Part shown: piece after piece, positions 11,631 to 24,025 of the stretch
Numbering within the stretch: the stretch's first letter is position 1
Layout of the letters: every line of letters begins with the position of its first letter
Assembly: GCA_000320605.2 (NCBI GenBank)
Contig: KB445791.1
Span: 1,468,298 to 1,532,297, forward strand
Origin: Gelatoporia subvermispora B
Taxonomy: Eukaryota > Basidiomycota > Agaricomycetes > Polyporales > Gelatoporiaceae
DNA length: 64,000 nt
Reading direction: 5' to 3'
The notes under the pieces: generated by a model
What the model saw: only the letters and a program-made list of their open reading frames with translations
The model's database searches: none
Told to the model about the DNA's origin: nothing
Translations under genes and position numbers: made by a program

Positions 11631-12888
11631 ATAATATGTATTTATTCCCGCGGGGTACTGCAGGCCACACTGCGTTCGGGACCGAGAATGTGAGGTACGG
11701 CCGACGGTCTCGCCGCATGCATGCATGCATCCGACGTATTCCATCGACGGACGCATAGCTCGAGGACACATCAAATGGAGGCCCGGCGCCACCAGGATGG
11801 AGTCGCGGGGCCGGTATGCGTTTGGGGACTATGCAGGGCGGGGCCGGCGAGGGTGTGCCGGAGGTCTATACGTTCATACATTCTTATGTTATACGAAAAC
11901 TCCGGGGGGTGACGGGCTTCATCATTCCGAATCTTGGTAGAAGCATCGGCTGCTCGCTGCCTTGCGCACCAGCTCGATTGAGGATACATCATGCATTATG
12001 GAGGGACAGACACGGAGGAGAATGACGAGTCGCTTGGGTCGGCTAGTAGGGGTACATGACGAGATTGCAGAGTCGCCTCGAGATCATGAATGCATCGGAG
12101 GGGGTGCGCATCGGATCGCATATAGATCGTATCTGCCGCGCGGCGGGGAGATCTGCGTGGATCGCATGGAAGGCGCGTAGGATCGAGGTATATTAATGCT
12201 ACGCCAGCACGCCATACGGCTTCTAATGCGTTGTAATGAACCCGAAGCAAGCAATAGCCTCCGGTAACAAGCTCGCCGCGGCGGCATCGGACGGAGAAGA
12301 CGGGCTGGCTGGTGGTGGCTGGCGTTGTCGGGGCGACGGGGCGCGAGGGGAGCAAGATCGACGATGAGCAAGCATGACGCGCGGGGGCCTCGGGCCTGGG
12401 CCGACGACGCAGTAGAGGGAAAACTTCGCCGGGCGAACGTTGTGCACAGGGCGTATAGGAGGTGGCGCGGGGCGTCCGGCGCGCCTCGGCACGCCCGATT
12501 GGGAGTGCGTGTGAAGGGCACATGCCAGGAAAGGAAGAGCAGCTGCCTGATCTGGCAGGAATTTGACTGGGAGCGCCGGGCGTCGATGGTGGGATGAGCC
12601 CTGTCAGGTCGGTGGCAGGCGAATATATGAGCGGCTGGATATGGCAGCAAGGCAGCTGGCGGGATGGGACAGCGACTGATGGTGGAGGTGTGCAGGGTTG
12701 GTGTATTACTGAGACACACCCAGCAAAGAGCGGGATTCGTTTCTCCGGCGCCGTTTGCGTGCCCCCGTTATTTTCGGTCAGCACCTTTTCCTCTTACCTC
12801 CATCTACTATATATCCCCCTTCCCCTCTTTGTTCCCGCGTTTGCAACTCTGCCACTCTACTCTACCATCGTAACTTATCGCGTTCAAG
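11631..12888. other. Spacer and promoter region of the 12.9-kb gene
   Basis: Contains a short ATGC microsatellite at about 11716-11730. From about 12700 the DNA becomes pyrimidine-rich toward the start codon at 12889. A long minus-strand frame at 11996-12784 has only low-complexity Pro/Arg content and no domain; I treat it as chance. Confidence 0.45.
12807..12814 (+). promoter_or_regulatory. TATA-like element before the 12.9-kb gene
   Basis: CTATATAT followed by a C/T-rich tract, about 75 bases before the ATG at 12889. Position and context fit a fungal core promoter. Confidence 0.45.
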
Positions 12889-14972
12889 ATGGAGTGCCCA
12901 GCGCCCTCTGCGCGCCCACCACCCACCTTTTCGCTGCAAGAGTTCAACGAGCTCCTCTGCTCCGCCTTCAACCTACCTTGCGATTCTCTCCCTCCCCGCG
13001 ACGCCCTCGCTCAGTCTCGCTCTTGCGACAACTTGTTCTCCCCACTTCCGTCGACCTCGAGCTGCTTTGACAGCGACACGGAGGACGACGAACCATCCCC
13101 GGCGCCCTCCCGTGCGCCGAGCGTCCTCTCACGCACCCGCACGCTCAAGTCTCGCGCAAGCTCCTTTGGCCCGCTGAATGTGTTCAGGCACGTCCGCGAG
13201 CGTGCCTCCGCACTCGTCCTCCGCGCCAACCTCTCCTCCGCCGCGTCCACCTACTCCAAGTCCTCGGGGGGCACTCACACCGCTCGCCAGTCTCTCTCTT
13301 CCCAGCGCACCCTCACCCCACGCCTTCGCTCCGCAGCGTCCTCGTTCGCGCTCGTCTCCCGCCCATCTACCCCCGCGCCGCGTCCTTCGTCTCCATTCCC
13401 TTTCGCTTCCGAGCTTCCATCCCGCCGGCGTGACCCGCCGAGCCCCATCTCGTTCCTCAGGCTCCCGAGAAGGACGCAGAGCCGCCCGGCGACGCCTGTG
13501 CCTTCTCAGCTGTCGGGCCCGACGTTCGCCCCAGCGCCCTCCTTCAACGACTCGGCGTACGACGTATGTTCCCAAGCCCCCTGGCCGCCATACGCGCGCC
13601 CAGGCACGCCAGTGCCGCCACCGAGTCCGCCGCGTGTCCACGCGCGCCTACCACCACTCCGGACGTCGAAGAGCTACTCGATCTTTGGGAGGTCGCGCAG
13701 TCGCCGGCGCACGCGTAGTGGGTTGTCGCTGAATGCGCGCTACTCGGTCACCGACGACCTCGACAACGCGCAGGGCGACGCGCCCAGACACTGGCCTTCG
13801 GCGTTTACGTGCCCGCGCGACGCACCGCCTGTCCCTCCGCTCCCATCTGGCGTGCGTGCAGGGACACCTGTGCCAAGAGACGAAATAGAGGTTCCTGACT
13901 ATGTATATGCGCGTCGCGGGAGCGCGACAAGCACCGGCACTTCGGTACGTTTTCATCTCCCCCTAATGATGTCTTGCTCACGTCCAGCCAGGGGTCGGGG
14001 TCCAGTTTGTCTTCGCGCATCTCCTCCCTCCTCCCCCTCCGCTCCCGCCTGCGCGGACGCACGCGCTCGAAGTTGTCTCTGCGCGTCGTGCCTGCTCCCG
14101 GCTCGACATACTCTTCTCCCGGCGGCTCCGGATCGTCCACGAGCACGCACGAAACTCGCTCTCCCACGACGCCGACCTTTGGCGACGCGTTTGGCGCGGG
14201 GTACACGTTTGGGACCGCCACGGTATCCGTGGAAGGACACGAGGAGCTGCGGGCAGAAGCACTTGGCATGGGCCGCGTGCTCACCCCCGTGGAGGATCCG
14301 TTCGCGAAGGGCGATGTATGCGTCGAAAAGAGCGCTGAAGACGTGTGCGATCGCGGCAAGACACCTACTCCTGGCGTTGTCACCGCGCTCGCCGCAGGAT
14401 GGCAAGATGCAAATCGAGATGGGAGCTTGTACGAGGAGAGTACGTACGAGAGCGCGCTCGACGGGGAAAGCTCGTTTGGGGATGATGAATACTATAGCGC
14501 GGAGAGCGGGAGTGGGTGCGGAGCTGGTGCTCGCGCGAGTGCCAGCGGCTTCACCCCGACGAAACGCGCTTCGGGCCTTCGACCGAGCTTGAAGGCCCGC
14601 AGCCGGTCCCTCGCGAATCTCCGCGCGGGACTGGGACGCTTCCCACTCCCGCCGCCGCTTCCTGCGTCGGTGAGCGAGTCGTACCCATATGCAGTCGCGG
14701 CGCCGAGGGAGGTGCCAGTAGGCGTGCCCGTGGATATTGCGCCGGAGTCGCCAGGGGAGGCAAGCGTGGGGCTGTGGGACGGCTCGATGATGGCACCGGT
14801 GAAGGAGAAGGAAGCTAGACCAGCGTCGTTGCCCGTGCGGGCGAGCCCTGTGAGAGATGCGAGAGGGGAGGAGGGAAGGAGATGGCTGAGGGCGTCGGCG
14901 CCCTCGCCGTTGCCTGAGCGGCCAGGCGAGGTGAGTGTCCTGATGGGCAAGCTACGTGGACGGCTGTGCTGA
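12889..14972 (+). CDS. Ser/Pro/Arg-rich protein of unknown function
   Basis: Two exons, 12889-13944 and 13992-14972, joined by a 47-base phase-0 intron (GTACGT...CCAG), encode 678 residues. The protein is mostly low-complexity. Many SR, SRSRRRTRS and RPATP-type motifs look like kinase targets, and acidic or Gly/Ser patches occur in the second half. I see no signal peptide, membrane helix or named domain. The N-terminal segment FSLQEFNELLCSAFNLPCD is the least biased part and may be a short helical interaction motif. A C-terminal VLMGKLRGRLC could also be helical. It converges on the minus-strand gene at 16.5-18.7 kb. It is probably an intrinsically disordered fungal protein; no role can be inferred. 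Confidence 0.7.
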
Positions 14973-16025
14973 TGATGGTTCCTGCCAGATGAAGGCGGAG
15001 ATGTCGACCTCGGCGGGCTCGGCGTCGACACTGAAGGCAGCCATGGCCTCCGGCCAGGCCTCGATTCCCCGCATTGGTTCGGCGGATACTATCGTTGGAC
15101 GTGCGCATGGCGCGTTCTGAGCTGAGTCGGATCCCAACGGAGCATAAATCTTTGAGACCAAGATTCGGCAGAGCACGCTCGTCCGCCAATCCGCACTGTT
15201 CCGCGTTGTCTGCATCTTGACTCCTGCGAGGTCGACCCTCGCCTGCCCCTCGAGTATTGTTCGTTACCCTATATCCTGGGCATGTCCTCGCCCATATCAC
15301 TGTCCTTCCACCAGGCTGATGTAATTGCGCGAACCAATCGCGCTGTACGCTCCTTTGTATGCTATCTTGCCACCGCTGTCGCCATCGAAGATCCAGTGCC
15401 CTCCCCATGTCGCAGTTCCCTGCTGGTCGCTCTCTCCCGTCGTCTCGTCGTCTTGTTGACTCGGCTTCCCCGATTTTCAACTTCCGACTTTCAACCCTCC
15501 ACCGTCGAGGGCCGCCTTTGACATCTTCGTTCGACCTTCCGACTTCGACTTCCTCAAGCACGTCTTCCGCTGTTCGACCCATCGTTATCGCCTGCCGGCC
15601 TCCGGCGTCCACTCGTTGCAAGCAATAATCCACCATCAACATGTAATACCTGTATAACTGAAAAATCAGCACGGACGGCCATATCCATAGAGTAGTGTTA
15701 AGCCAGAATAGTGTGCGTCGCCGCGGCGCGATCGTTGTTTTCTTGTAGTATAGTGTACTCACCGTGTACTCCTGTTGTCGCACGTAATTCCTGGCGGGAA
15801 AGACGCGGCTCTTGTTGTTGTTGTTTTTATTGTTGTTTCGTACATTATAGATATTTGCGGCGTGTACTCAGTGTTTTTCTCAAGCAATATGTCTGGAGTG
15901 TGTGCTGTATGATTGAGTGTGGGTTGGCGTTGATGGGAACGGTCTCTCCTGAGCGTAAGCGACGGGCTTTGCGCATGATATTCGGTCGGCTCGGTCCGGC
16001 ACGTACGGGTGGGACTCTGCTCCGA
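14973..16025. other. 3' spacer after the 12.9-kb gene
   Basis: About one kilobase with no recognisable gene. The plus strand is pyrimidine-rich at about 15240-15600. T-rich runs near 15810-15845 could be 3'-end signals. No RNA structure was identified. Confidence 0.4.
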
Positions 16026-16417
16026 GTTGACAAGTTACGCTGCATCGCTGGCTCGCGGCCACATTCTGAGGATATGACTTGTGCTCGACGGATATGCCAC
16101 ACGACACTTGGATACACCCTACTGGCTAAGGGGACAGTCCGATCTGGCTTTTCAGAGACGATAGCAGGAGAACTTCTCAGCCATTACCGTGAGCTTAGCT
16201 TGCGGCAACACTACAGGCTTCAAGCTGGCAGTCCGGGCGCATGTATATACAGGTGAGACGGTGCTCGTTGACAAGCTACACTACATCGCTGGCTCACGGC
16301 CAAGGTCTATATATGGCTCGTACTCGACGGGTATGCTACACGACACTTGGATACACCATTGGCTAAGTAGACAGTCCGATCTGGCTTTTCAACAACGATA
16401 GCAGGAGAACTTCTCAG
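16026..16417 (+). repeat. Direct repeat pair of about 150 bases
   Basis: Copies at about 16026-16180 and 16267-16417 share GTTGACAAG, CATCGCTGGCTC, CACGACACTTGGATACACC, CAGTCCGATCTGGCTTTTCA and GCAGGAGAACTTCTCAG in the same order. They differ by small indels. The pair lies just beyond the stop of the minus-strand gene that ends at 16490. I see no coding potential. Confidence 0.8.
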
Positions 16418-16489
16418 CATTGAGCACAACATAAATACTATATACGACATTGTCCGAGACCTGAACCCCAAGCCGAGCGCACCCGGGAC

Positions 16490-18694
16490 CTAGCTCAGGT
16501 CGAAGAAGCTGTCCGGGTGGCTCGCGTCCGTGCGCGTCGTGTCCCGGCGCGACACCCGCGCGGAGTTCAGGCTTAGGCGCGATGCGAACGCGCCAGTGGC
16601 CGACCCCGGCCTGCTCAGGCCCCGCGGGAAGCGCGCGCCGAGCGGCGGGCTCGGCGTCGCGGCGCTGAAGCGCGACGCGAGCGTGGGGTTGTACGCGTCC
16701 GAGCTCGTGTACGCGGACGCGGACGTGCGGGTGGCTGTGGACGCGATCGTGTACGCGTCCGCACTCGTGTAGCCCGCTGCGGGGCGGGGCGCACCGCCGG
16801 GATAGGCGGTTGGGGGCGCGTCGGCGGCGTATTTGAACGAGCCCGGGCGCACGAGCCCCGCGCGGAACTGGGCCGCGGGGATCGCGGGCCCGTTGCCGCG
16901 CGCCTGTGCGGGCGGCGGCTTCGGCGGCGGGAGCGGGGACGCGCGGGAGCGCGAGCGTGGCGGGCGCAGGGGCGGCTGCGGCTGCGGCTGGGGTTGTGTC
17001 GCTGGCGGGAGGCGATTCGAGGGCTGAGAGCGCAGCGAGGGCTGGGAGTAGACGCTCGGCGTGGATATGCGGCGCATGGACGGGGGCGCGGGCACCGGCA
17101 CCGGCACCGACACCGGCGGCATGAACTGCGACGCGCGGAAAGGATCGCGCGGGGCCTCGAGCGGCGAGGGCGTCTCGGGGGAGCGCAACATCGCGGCGGG
17201 AATCGTTGAGATCCTCGTTGCGGGTCGGGCCACGGCCATCGTTGGGATCCTGCTCGCGGGACGCGCGACGGGCGCGATGGGTGTGGCGACATGCAGATCC
17301 GAGCGTGCGCTCTCGGTCGACGTGCCAGACGGCGGGCGGTCGGCCTCCGCGACGACAACGCTGACAGCGTTGAGCAGCCCCTGCCCGCTCTCGGGGGCGT
17401 TCCCGGAGGACCTCCCGGGTGTGTTGCGGCTGCGGCTGCGGCTGTTGTTGCGGAAGACGCCGCCGCGCGAGGGGGTGTCAGGACGGCGCTTGCGGAGCAG
17501 GAGGATGGTCGCTACGACCACGATGATGACGCCCGCGCTGACAGAGACGACGATGGCGATGATCACCTCGGTCGAGGCGGCGCGCGGGGAGGTGGACGGC
17601 ACGGGTATCGTGGCGGAGGTTGAGCCTGGAAGCGCAGTTGCGCCCTGGGTCGAGTTTGTGGCTTGGGAGCTGCTTGCGCTTTGAGAGCTACTCGCGCCAG
17701 GGGAAGCGCTCGCGCTCCGGGAGCTACTCGTGCTTTGAGAAGTGGCCGTGTTCTGGAAGATACCTGCGCTCTGGGTAGTGGGTGGTGAGACAAATTGCGA
17801 GCTAGATGTGAATATGGATGAGGCAGGTGAAGACGATGTGGCGAAGCTCTGCGTAGACGAGGGCGTCGGTAGGTGTACGTCCGGCGGTAGTGCACCAGGA
17901 TCAAACATCGTCAGTGAGGCGGAAGAAGAGACGGTGGCCTGTGAGAGTGCTGTGTTGAGTGAAATCGGCGAGAAGGGAAGTGGCGAACGTAAGGGAGTTG
18001 GTGGCAAAGAACTGGGCGATGCAATATCTGGGTCCGTTCTGCCACATATTTTATGGTAAGTTACACCCCCTTGGACGACGGGTGCATGTGCAACGCTCAC
18101 GTATATTGTAGGAAATCTAGCAGAACAATGGACTTCTGCAAGGTGTTCTGCCCATTGGTCATAATGAACGTATGGTTATCCAGGGATAGTGAAGTATTGG
18201 AGTAAACGAGTGTATTGTAATTGAACAATTCATCGGCTGGCGACTGGGAGGTATCCAGAAACCGACCTACGACTTCTCCGTCGATGTAAAAGGTCAAGTC
18301 TACATTGCCGAGCTGTAGGTCGTTGGTTGTAATGCAGTACACATACACGGCAGACCCTGGGACAGGTGATCAGAGCGGACGCTGACGTGGATTGACAGCT
18401 ATTTATCGTACCTTGAAATGTCACAATAGCAGTGGTGACAGTAAAGGGGTCGGCAGGAGTTGTCGAGTCGTGCCAAGAGCCATCAAATGCTAGGCTCGGT
18501 TCAAGTTGCGCGGCGCAGCTCGTGCAGTTCTGGCCAGCAGTCCAAGCAGTAGAAGGAAGGTAGAGGAACTGGCGTCCAGTCAGCTCGTCTCCTCTAGTGT
18601 CGTCAATGGTGACGTTCTGCGGGATAGCATAGGCGAAGCTGGTCAGATGTACTAATAAAGCCGACAGAGCACAGAGCGCTGTGCTGAGAGCCAT
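16490..18694 (-). CDS. Secreted-domain single-pass membrane protein with Ser-rich stalk
   Basis: Three minus-strand exons, 18694-18412, 18356-18101 and 18038-16490, give 695 residues. Residues 1-23 are a signal peptide. The ectodomain (about 24-180) carries VTIDDTRGD, a NCTSCAAQ cysteine pair, LAFDGSWHD, a VYVYCITT strand, FYIDGEVVG and IVLLDFLQYT. I recognise this beta-sandwich-like pattern from many Agaricomycete surface proteins of unknown ligand. A Ser/Thr-rich, probably O-glycosylated stalk follows. One membrane helix lies at about 337-361, with a RKRRP stop-transfer, then a Pro/Ser/Arg-rich cytoplasmic tail. The layout resembles wall-sensor proteins, but that is an inference from architecture only. 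The ATG at 18694 is chosen because it starts the signal peptide. Confidence 0.85.
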
Positions 18695-20442
18695 CGCGAC
18701 CTGCGAAATAGACTCTGGGAGCGCATCCAAAATACTCTGAAGGCCGTAGGTAGGGTATGAGGAGAGCCATGCAGGCCAGCGGGTGTCGAGCTCGTCGAGC
18801 AGGAAGATATCATGATCGTCCACATGGGCACAGGTTCAAGACTCCGAAAGGAAACTGAAGGAAGATGTCCGCGGCTTCATGACTGCCGTCTGTTGACAGA
18901 TTGCTGCAACATGCTATCATGTTCATTGCATTGAGTCATTGAGTTGAGATGATCGCAAATATCTGCGAACTCGTGTAATTTCACGATTGAGGTAAACAGG
19001 GAACCGAACATTGCACGGTTCTAAACGCAGTAGGGTGATCTTGTATAAATACTTATGCAACTGAGCGACGCGGCATCATACAACATGTCTGTATCTGAAA
19101 CCCCATCCTCTAAGGGCTGGGCAAGATGTCCGGGCGACAATGCCTGAACCTGTAGTCGAGATGGGACGGTTGGAGGCAGGTACTTACAGGCAGGGCACTC
19201 GCCGCCGCTTCCCGAGCGTAGGCGCATGATACAAACACTCGTCAACAATGAAGCTGAAGAGGCCTGCTTCTTCAAGTTGCTCTCGTTGTACTGCATGTCA
19301 TATCTTGTGTTTAACTCAGCAAGCCAGAACCTTCCTTTTCCTATATGAATTGTACTCGCACATACTCGATGAGTACTGTTTCTGCATGGTGTTCGCGAAT
19401 CGTTTCCCTCGCACTGCATACAATATTGATCATGATTGTCTACGACCAACGCTATACGAAGATACCGCTAAGGATACCATTTAAAACTCCGTAGAATGAT
19501 CATCATCTCCGACAGACAACAGCAGAAAAACTTCTACTAATAAAGTACGAGATGCAGATACTCACCAATCGTTCGGCAAGTGCCCTGCCCTGGGCACACT
19601 CTTGACGACAGGAACCCGTGTTGCATATCCAGTTCGGCCAAAATCTACATATTTTCGCGACGAATCATCTTAAGCCGTCGACGGAAAGTCGGATCTAGGC
19701 AAACGCCATGCATGTTCTTCCGCATTCGTGTTCGACCTACCCAATATGTCTGTGCACGCATTGATCTGATTGGCTTGGCTCAGCTTGGCTCCCACTGAAA
19801 GTCCTTGCTCTCGACTGTCCATAGAACCAATATTGGGTCAACTTATCCGTCTCTCAGTCTCAGTGAGCGCCAAGGGAAGGGAGATATCGGATGACCCTAT
19901 GTGGCCGACTCCCATGGAATACCTGATGACGGGTAGCTTGCAACGGGCCACTCCCCTCCGACGGAACACCACCTGACGTGTTGATGTTCAGAGGTTTGAA
20001 AGTCCCTCGCGTTCCTTGAATATAAGGCCTTGGAACTTCCCCTTCATTTTTTGCGTACTGTATATAAGATACGACGCTGGCAATCTAACATCTCGTACTC
20101 TCTCGCATGAACTTCACTACGCGCGTCCATACGCTAACTCGATTGAGCAGTGTACTCGATAGGTCACCATATACTGTATGTTTGGACTCTCCTCGGTCTA
20201 TTTTGCGCAATTTATCAAACCGAACCTATATCCGAAAGTGATCATGTCCTTAAAGGCATATCGTTCGAACGGTTCGTTATGTTTTGTCCGGAGTATCATG
20301 TTGACTGCTAGGGAAAGTCAAACTGCGAAAGCAAGAGCTAGATATTTTCGGTCACAAGCAGAATAGAAACGGTGAGAATCTTGACTACATTCTTGTCAAG
20401 ACACATTAATAAAGTTGACATGAGCAAAACCCTAATGACATT
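18695..20442. other. Spacer between two minus-strand genes
   Basis: No domain-bearing frame was found on either strand. The right part (20030-20430) is AT-rich and lies just past the stop of the DUF6535 gene. The left part (18695-18990) should hold the promoter of the 18.7-kb gene. A minus frame at 19021-19449 has a CPAC-type motif but no supporting structure. Confidence 0.4.
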
Positions 20443-23400
20443 TTACGTGCAGCCGAGTGGATATGCGTCGGACCCCGGAAGGCGCATATCAGATGCGTAA
20501 GAATCTAGGTGGTCCTGCAAAATATCTCGGATTTCCATGGCCCATTCCCTATGCGCTGCGGACAGATGCTGTTGCCCTAAGAACGAGAGCAAGCAAAACC
20601 CGAGGTCTTCCCTCAGATCAGAATGTTCTTGCTGTCGCAAGAGATCCAGAATGTGATCTCGAACGCATCGCCTTATGCTGTCGTCTACCCAAAGCGACTT
20701 GGAGGCTACACACGCGAATGTCGCGTCAATTAGGTTCCACACTCGGGCTCTGTAATGACGCTGATAGTCTGTATGTGGAGACGATGCACATATCAAGAGT
20801 GTGACAGCGCACGCGCACATCGCTTTGTCATCAACATCTTGTCTTTCAAGTTGTCGAACAGCATACTGGAGCAGAAATAAAACCTCTGACGTTCGAACTT
20901 ATAAGATGGTCATCATCACAGGCACAGGAATATGAAACTGACTTTCGTGGGGGACGAGTGCAAGCTCCTCATGATAGAAAGGTTCCTTGATGAAAAACAT
21001 CAATTCGGCCAGGACTGCCGCTGAAGCGTCGTCAACGTCAGAATCCAAGCAGCTGATGTCTGGACCATGCAAGCATGCTATAGCACAAGACACGAATGCC
21101 TGCTGTCGCACGGAACTGTAAGGATACCGATTCACTATGGGGAGATCGTAAGGCAAGTTACGTCGACGCAGGATCTGACCATACCCATCGAAGGCCATTC
21201 ACGAAGGTATTCCGCAGTAACCACCTTTCCGCGAAGTGCGCCACCGAGGCTTCTCAAAGTGGACAAAGAGAATCTGGGCCCCGGTGTGTGATCATTGTCT
21301 GTTGCGGCCGTTTGAGACGCATGTCCTGGCTCGTGTTTTTCTAACAAGAATGAGATCTGCATCAGGATGCACAAACGACTTCTTCCTTGTAGCGCAGTCG
21401 GGCGGGACCAATCACGACAGAATTTGCCGATCATGTCCCACAGCGTTTCGCTGTAGCGTTCCCTGTATAAGGCGGTTGGCGCATGAGCGCAGAGGAGAAT
21501 TGCAACCGCCAAGGCGCCTTGAGCATCATCGGACTGTTGTCTCTGTAGTTCTTCGCGAGCATATTCTATGAAAAATGGAATTTCTGTGGTAGTGCGATAT
21601 TATGTCAGAGGTGTATGGATGTCCTTCAATAACACTGACTGTTGCGGGATAGTTCCAATCTTGAGTCGCTGATAGGATTTCTGATCTCGCAGATCAACTG
21701 AGACAACGCTGCCGCGATGGAAAGATTCATGTTCGCTGTATCTCCCCGCGTCATACAAGTGAGGTCCACATTCTCTGAACACATTTCTACCCATGTGATG
21801 AAGGCAGTTCGTCGTTCATGGTTCTTGCGCAACCGAAGTAAGCCGTCGCGGTAAGCTTGAACTGCGATCACATCATAAGCATGCTATCGAACATCAATGA
21901 CAATCCATGTCTATACCTGTCATTGGCCAGGTACATAGCTCCGCCAGATCGAGGTGTCCCCAAAATCGCTCAAAGAGTGCATCTTGAACATGCGTATGCT
22001 GTTTCAAGAGTGCATGTACTTCCGTGTCACCACGCGAACGTAATTCGGATTGTTCATGGTTCCGAATCAGGAACACGACATATTTAGAGACATAGGGCCA
22101 GCTACCACTGTTGCCATATGCCATGTTCGGGTAGTGTCGACATAAACCTTCGAGCATCTTCCAGGTGAGCATTCGATAGTGATTTTTGTAGCAAGTTTCC
22201 GATGAAGATGCAACGAACAAGAGAGCGGCCGCGCATGCCATCAACGAAAACTGGTCATAGCAATCGGTAACCAGCATCTGAGACGCACGATGAAGGAATT
22301 TCATCACAGCTGGAAAGAAGAACTAGATCAATCAACAGGGGACAGCGTGAATAGCAGAAACCCACTGTCGTGAGGGAGCGCAAGCCGATCATCTCGAAAT
22401 GGCTCTATCATGTACTCGGTCATAAGCTGCACGATTGCGCCAACCGCCAAGCGAGTGTCACAGGCAGTATTCGCCCAATTGATGAGTGCTGCTTTCGCCT
22501 CTTCGTTGCTTCGGTAGTAATATTGCATTTGTAATAGCCGAAACTGTGGAATGTCTCGATGTGATTGCTCTGCAGCAACCCGGGTGTGGTGAGCGAGGGC
22601 AAGGGTGCTGAATTCAGACCCAGAGAATGAGGCTACCGGAATTGCCTTAGCAACACGCTGGAGAATTAGTGATGCGTCATCAATCTCGCAGGATGGGTCC
22701 AGAATACATGGATGGATGACCTCGCTGAGGAAAGTGTCATCGATGAGAGCCGCAGATGCACTTGTCAAGACATCGGCGGTCACGGAACCTGCCGACTTCG
22801 CCTCGGACTCGCGCTGATGGGAGGAATGCCGCTCCAGAGCCGATTGCTCGAGAGCCTTCCAATTGTCGCAAATGTCATTGTGGTGTGAATGCTGCTCTAC
22901 ATAATGGATGAGGAGAACCCGAAGTTTGCTGCACAGTGCGATTAGATCGCGGCAGATTTTGGGGAACCTCTCCGGTTTCCTAGTGATGTTGCCTCGATTC
23001 TGCTTCTTTGGTTTGAGATTACTATATGCTTGGTGAAGGAATGCCCGCAGAAGTCGGACTATAAAACTTCCGTATACATATTGCAGGAACCAATATGCCA
23101 TTAGCGCCTGAGGAGACTTGTATGGGCAATCGAACCAGAACGTGGGAGCGATCGTCGTGACCGCGAAGAAAATGAACAAAATGGAGATCATTGCGGTGCA
23201 TAGGATTGCAACCGCAAAGTTCAACGTCGATAGTAGGATGGCGAGCCCGATGAAGAACAGCATGAGGGCTGCCAGCAAGAGAATAGGGAGTATGTTGAGG
23301 ATTTCGGGGACCTTCCAGCGAATAATCCCGAGTTCATACCTCGAGTGATGGATCTCTGCACTTCTACGAGGGTCGGGGGAAGCTGGACTAATGAACTGGT

Positions 23401-24025
23401 GGAGCCATTGTCTGACAATAATGCCAATGGATGCCGAAGAGAGGCTTAGGATCAGAGAAGAAAACCACAAGGCATTGATCCAAACGGATGAAGTTGGCGG
23501 TGCTTCATTTCCATCCGGCTTGAGCGCGGTGTATAGCTCTACATTGAACGCTGTCAGGGCTGCCGAAAACAGCCCAGCCTGACTCATGTCACTACGATTT
23601 GTTGAGCTCTACTTTGATTAGCATACTCACGAAGACGAGCAACGAATCTATCTCTTCTTTCCACACTTTGACAATACCCTCGTCGTGCTGTCGAAGCCGG
23701 GTGGCGCACGTGGCCCAAGCTTGCTCTGCGGCGTCCCTCCGCTTTACCGAACTATATTCTCGTTCATACCACGTCTTGAATGCGTGCGAGGCGCAGGAGC
23801 AGGCAGATGCGTCTATACTATCTGGGAGCTGTTCATGATTCTGTTGGTGGAATGCGAAGATGTATAAGCCGTGCAACCTACCGATAACGATCGTACATTA
23901 TCCCGGGCTGGGGTACTCACCTCAATGGATCGCGAATCGTGCGAATAGTCTCGTTTCACTGATAGGCCTGACCCTACGTGGTGCCCGGCACCACTAAGCG
24001 CGTATGTTTTGCCAGAATCAGTCAT
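20443..24025 (-). CDS. DUF6535 membrane protein with triplicated C-terminal repeat
   Basis: Eight minus-strand exons give 1,058 residues: 24025-23921, 23840-23631, 23578-22366, 22309-21917, 21861-21640, 21583-21185, 21134-20943 and 20885-20443. The N-terminal third is the DUF6535 module: WKEEIDSLLVFAGLFSAALT, then hydrophobic helices from about 130 to 260 (ALWFSSLILSLSS, ILPILLLAALMLFFIGLAIL, MISILFIFFAVTTIAP). It is a fungal membrane family of unknown function. The C-terminal half is three tandem copies of a two-part helical repeat. Part A ends in L-ALPHDS, LELSRNS or LALVPHES (about 450-509, 641-714, 848-911). Part B carries ACAAALLFVA, AVAILLCAHA or ACAVTLLICA (510-640, 715-847, 912-1058). 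All five introns bounding these parts are phase 1. Frames agree across every junction. The first exon is the least certain. Confidence 0.85.

Noticed and set aside
11996..12784. 262-codon minus-strand open frame
   Set aside because: Low-complexity Arg/Pro/Ser composition, no domain, overlapped by other frames and by the promoter of the 12.9-kb gene.
19021..19449. Minus frame with a CPAC-type cysteine motif
   Set aside because: No second motif, no splice support and no family resemblance.
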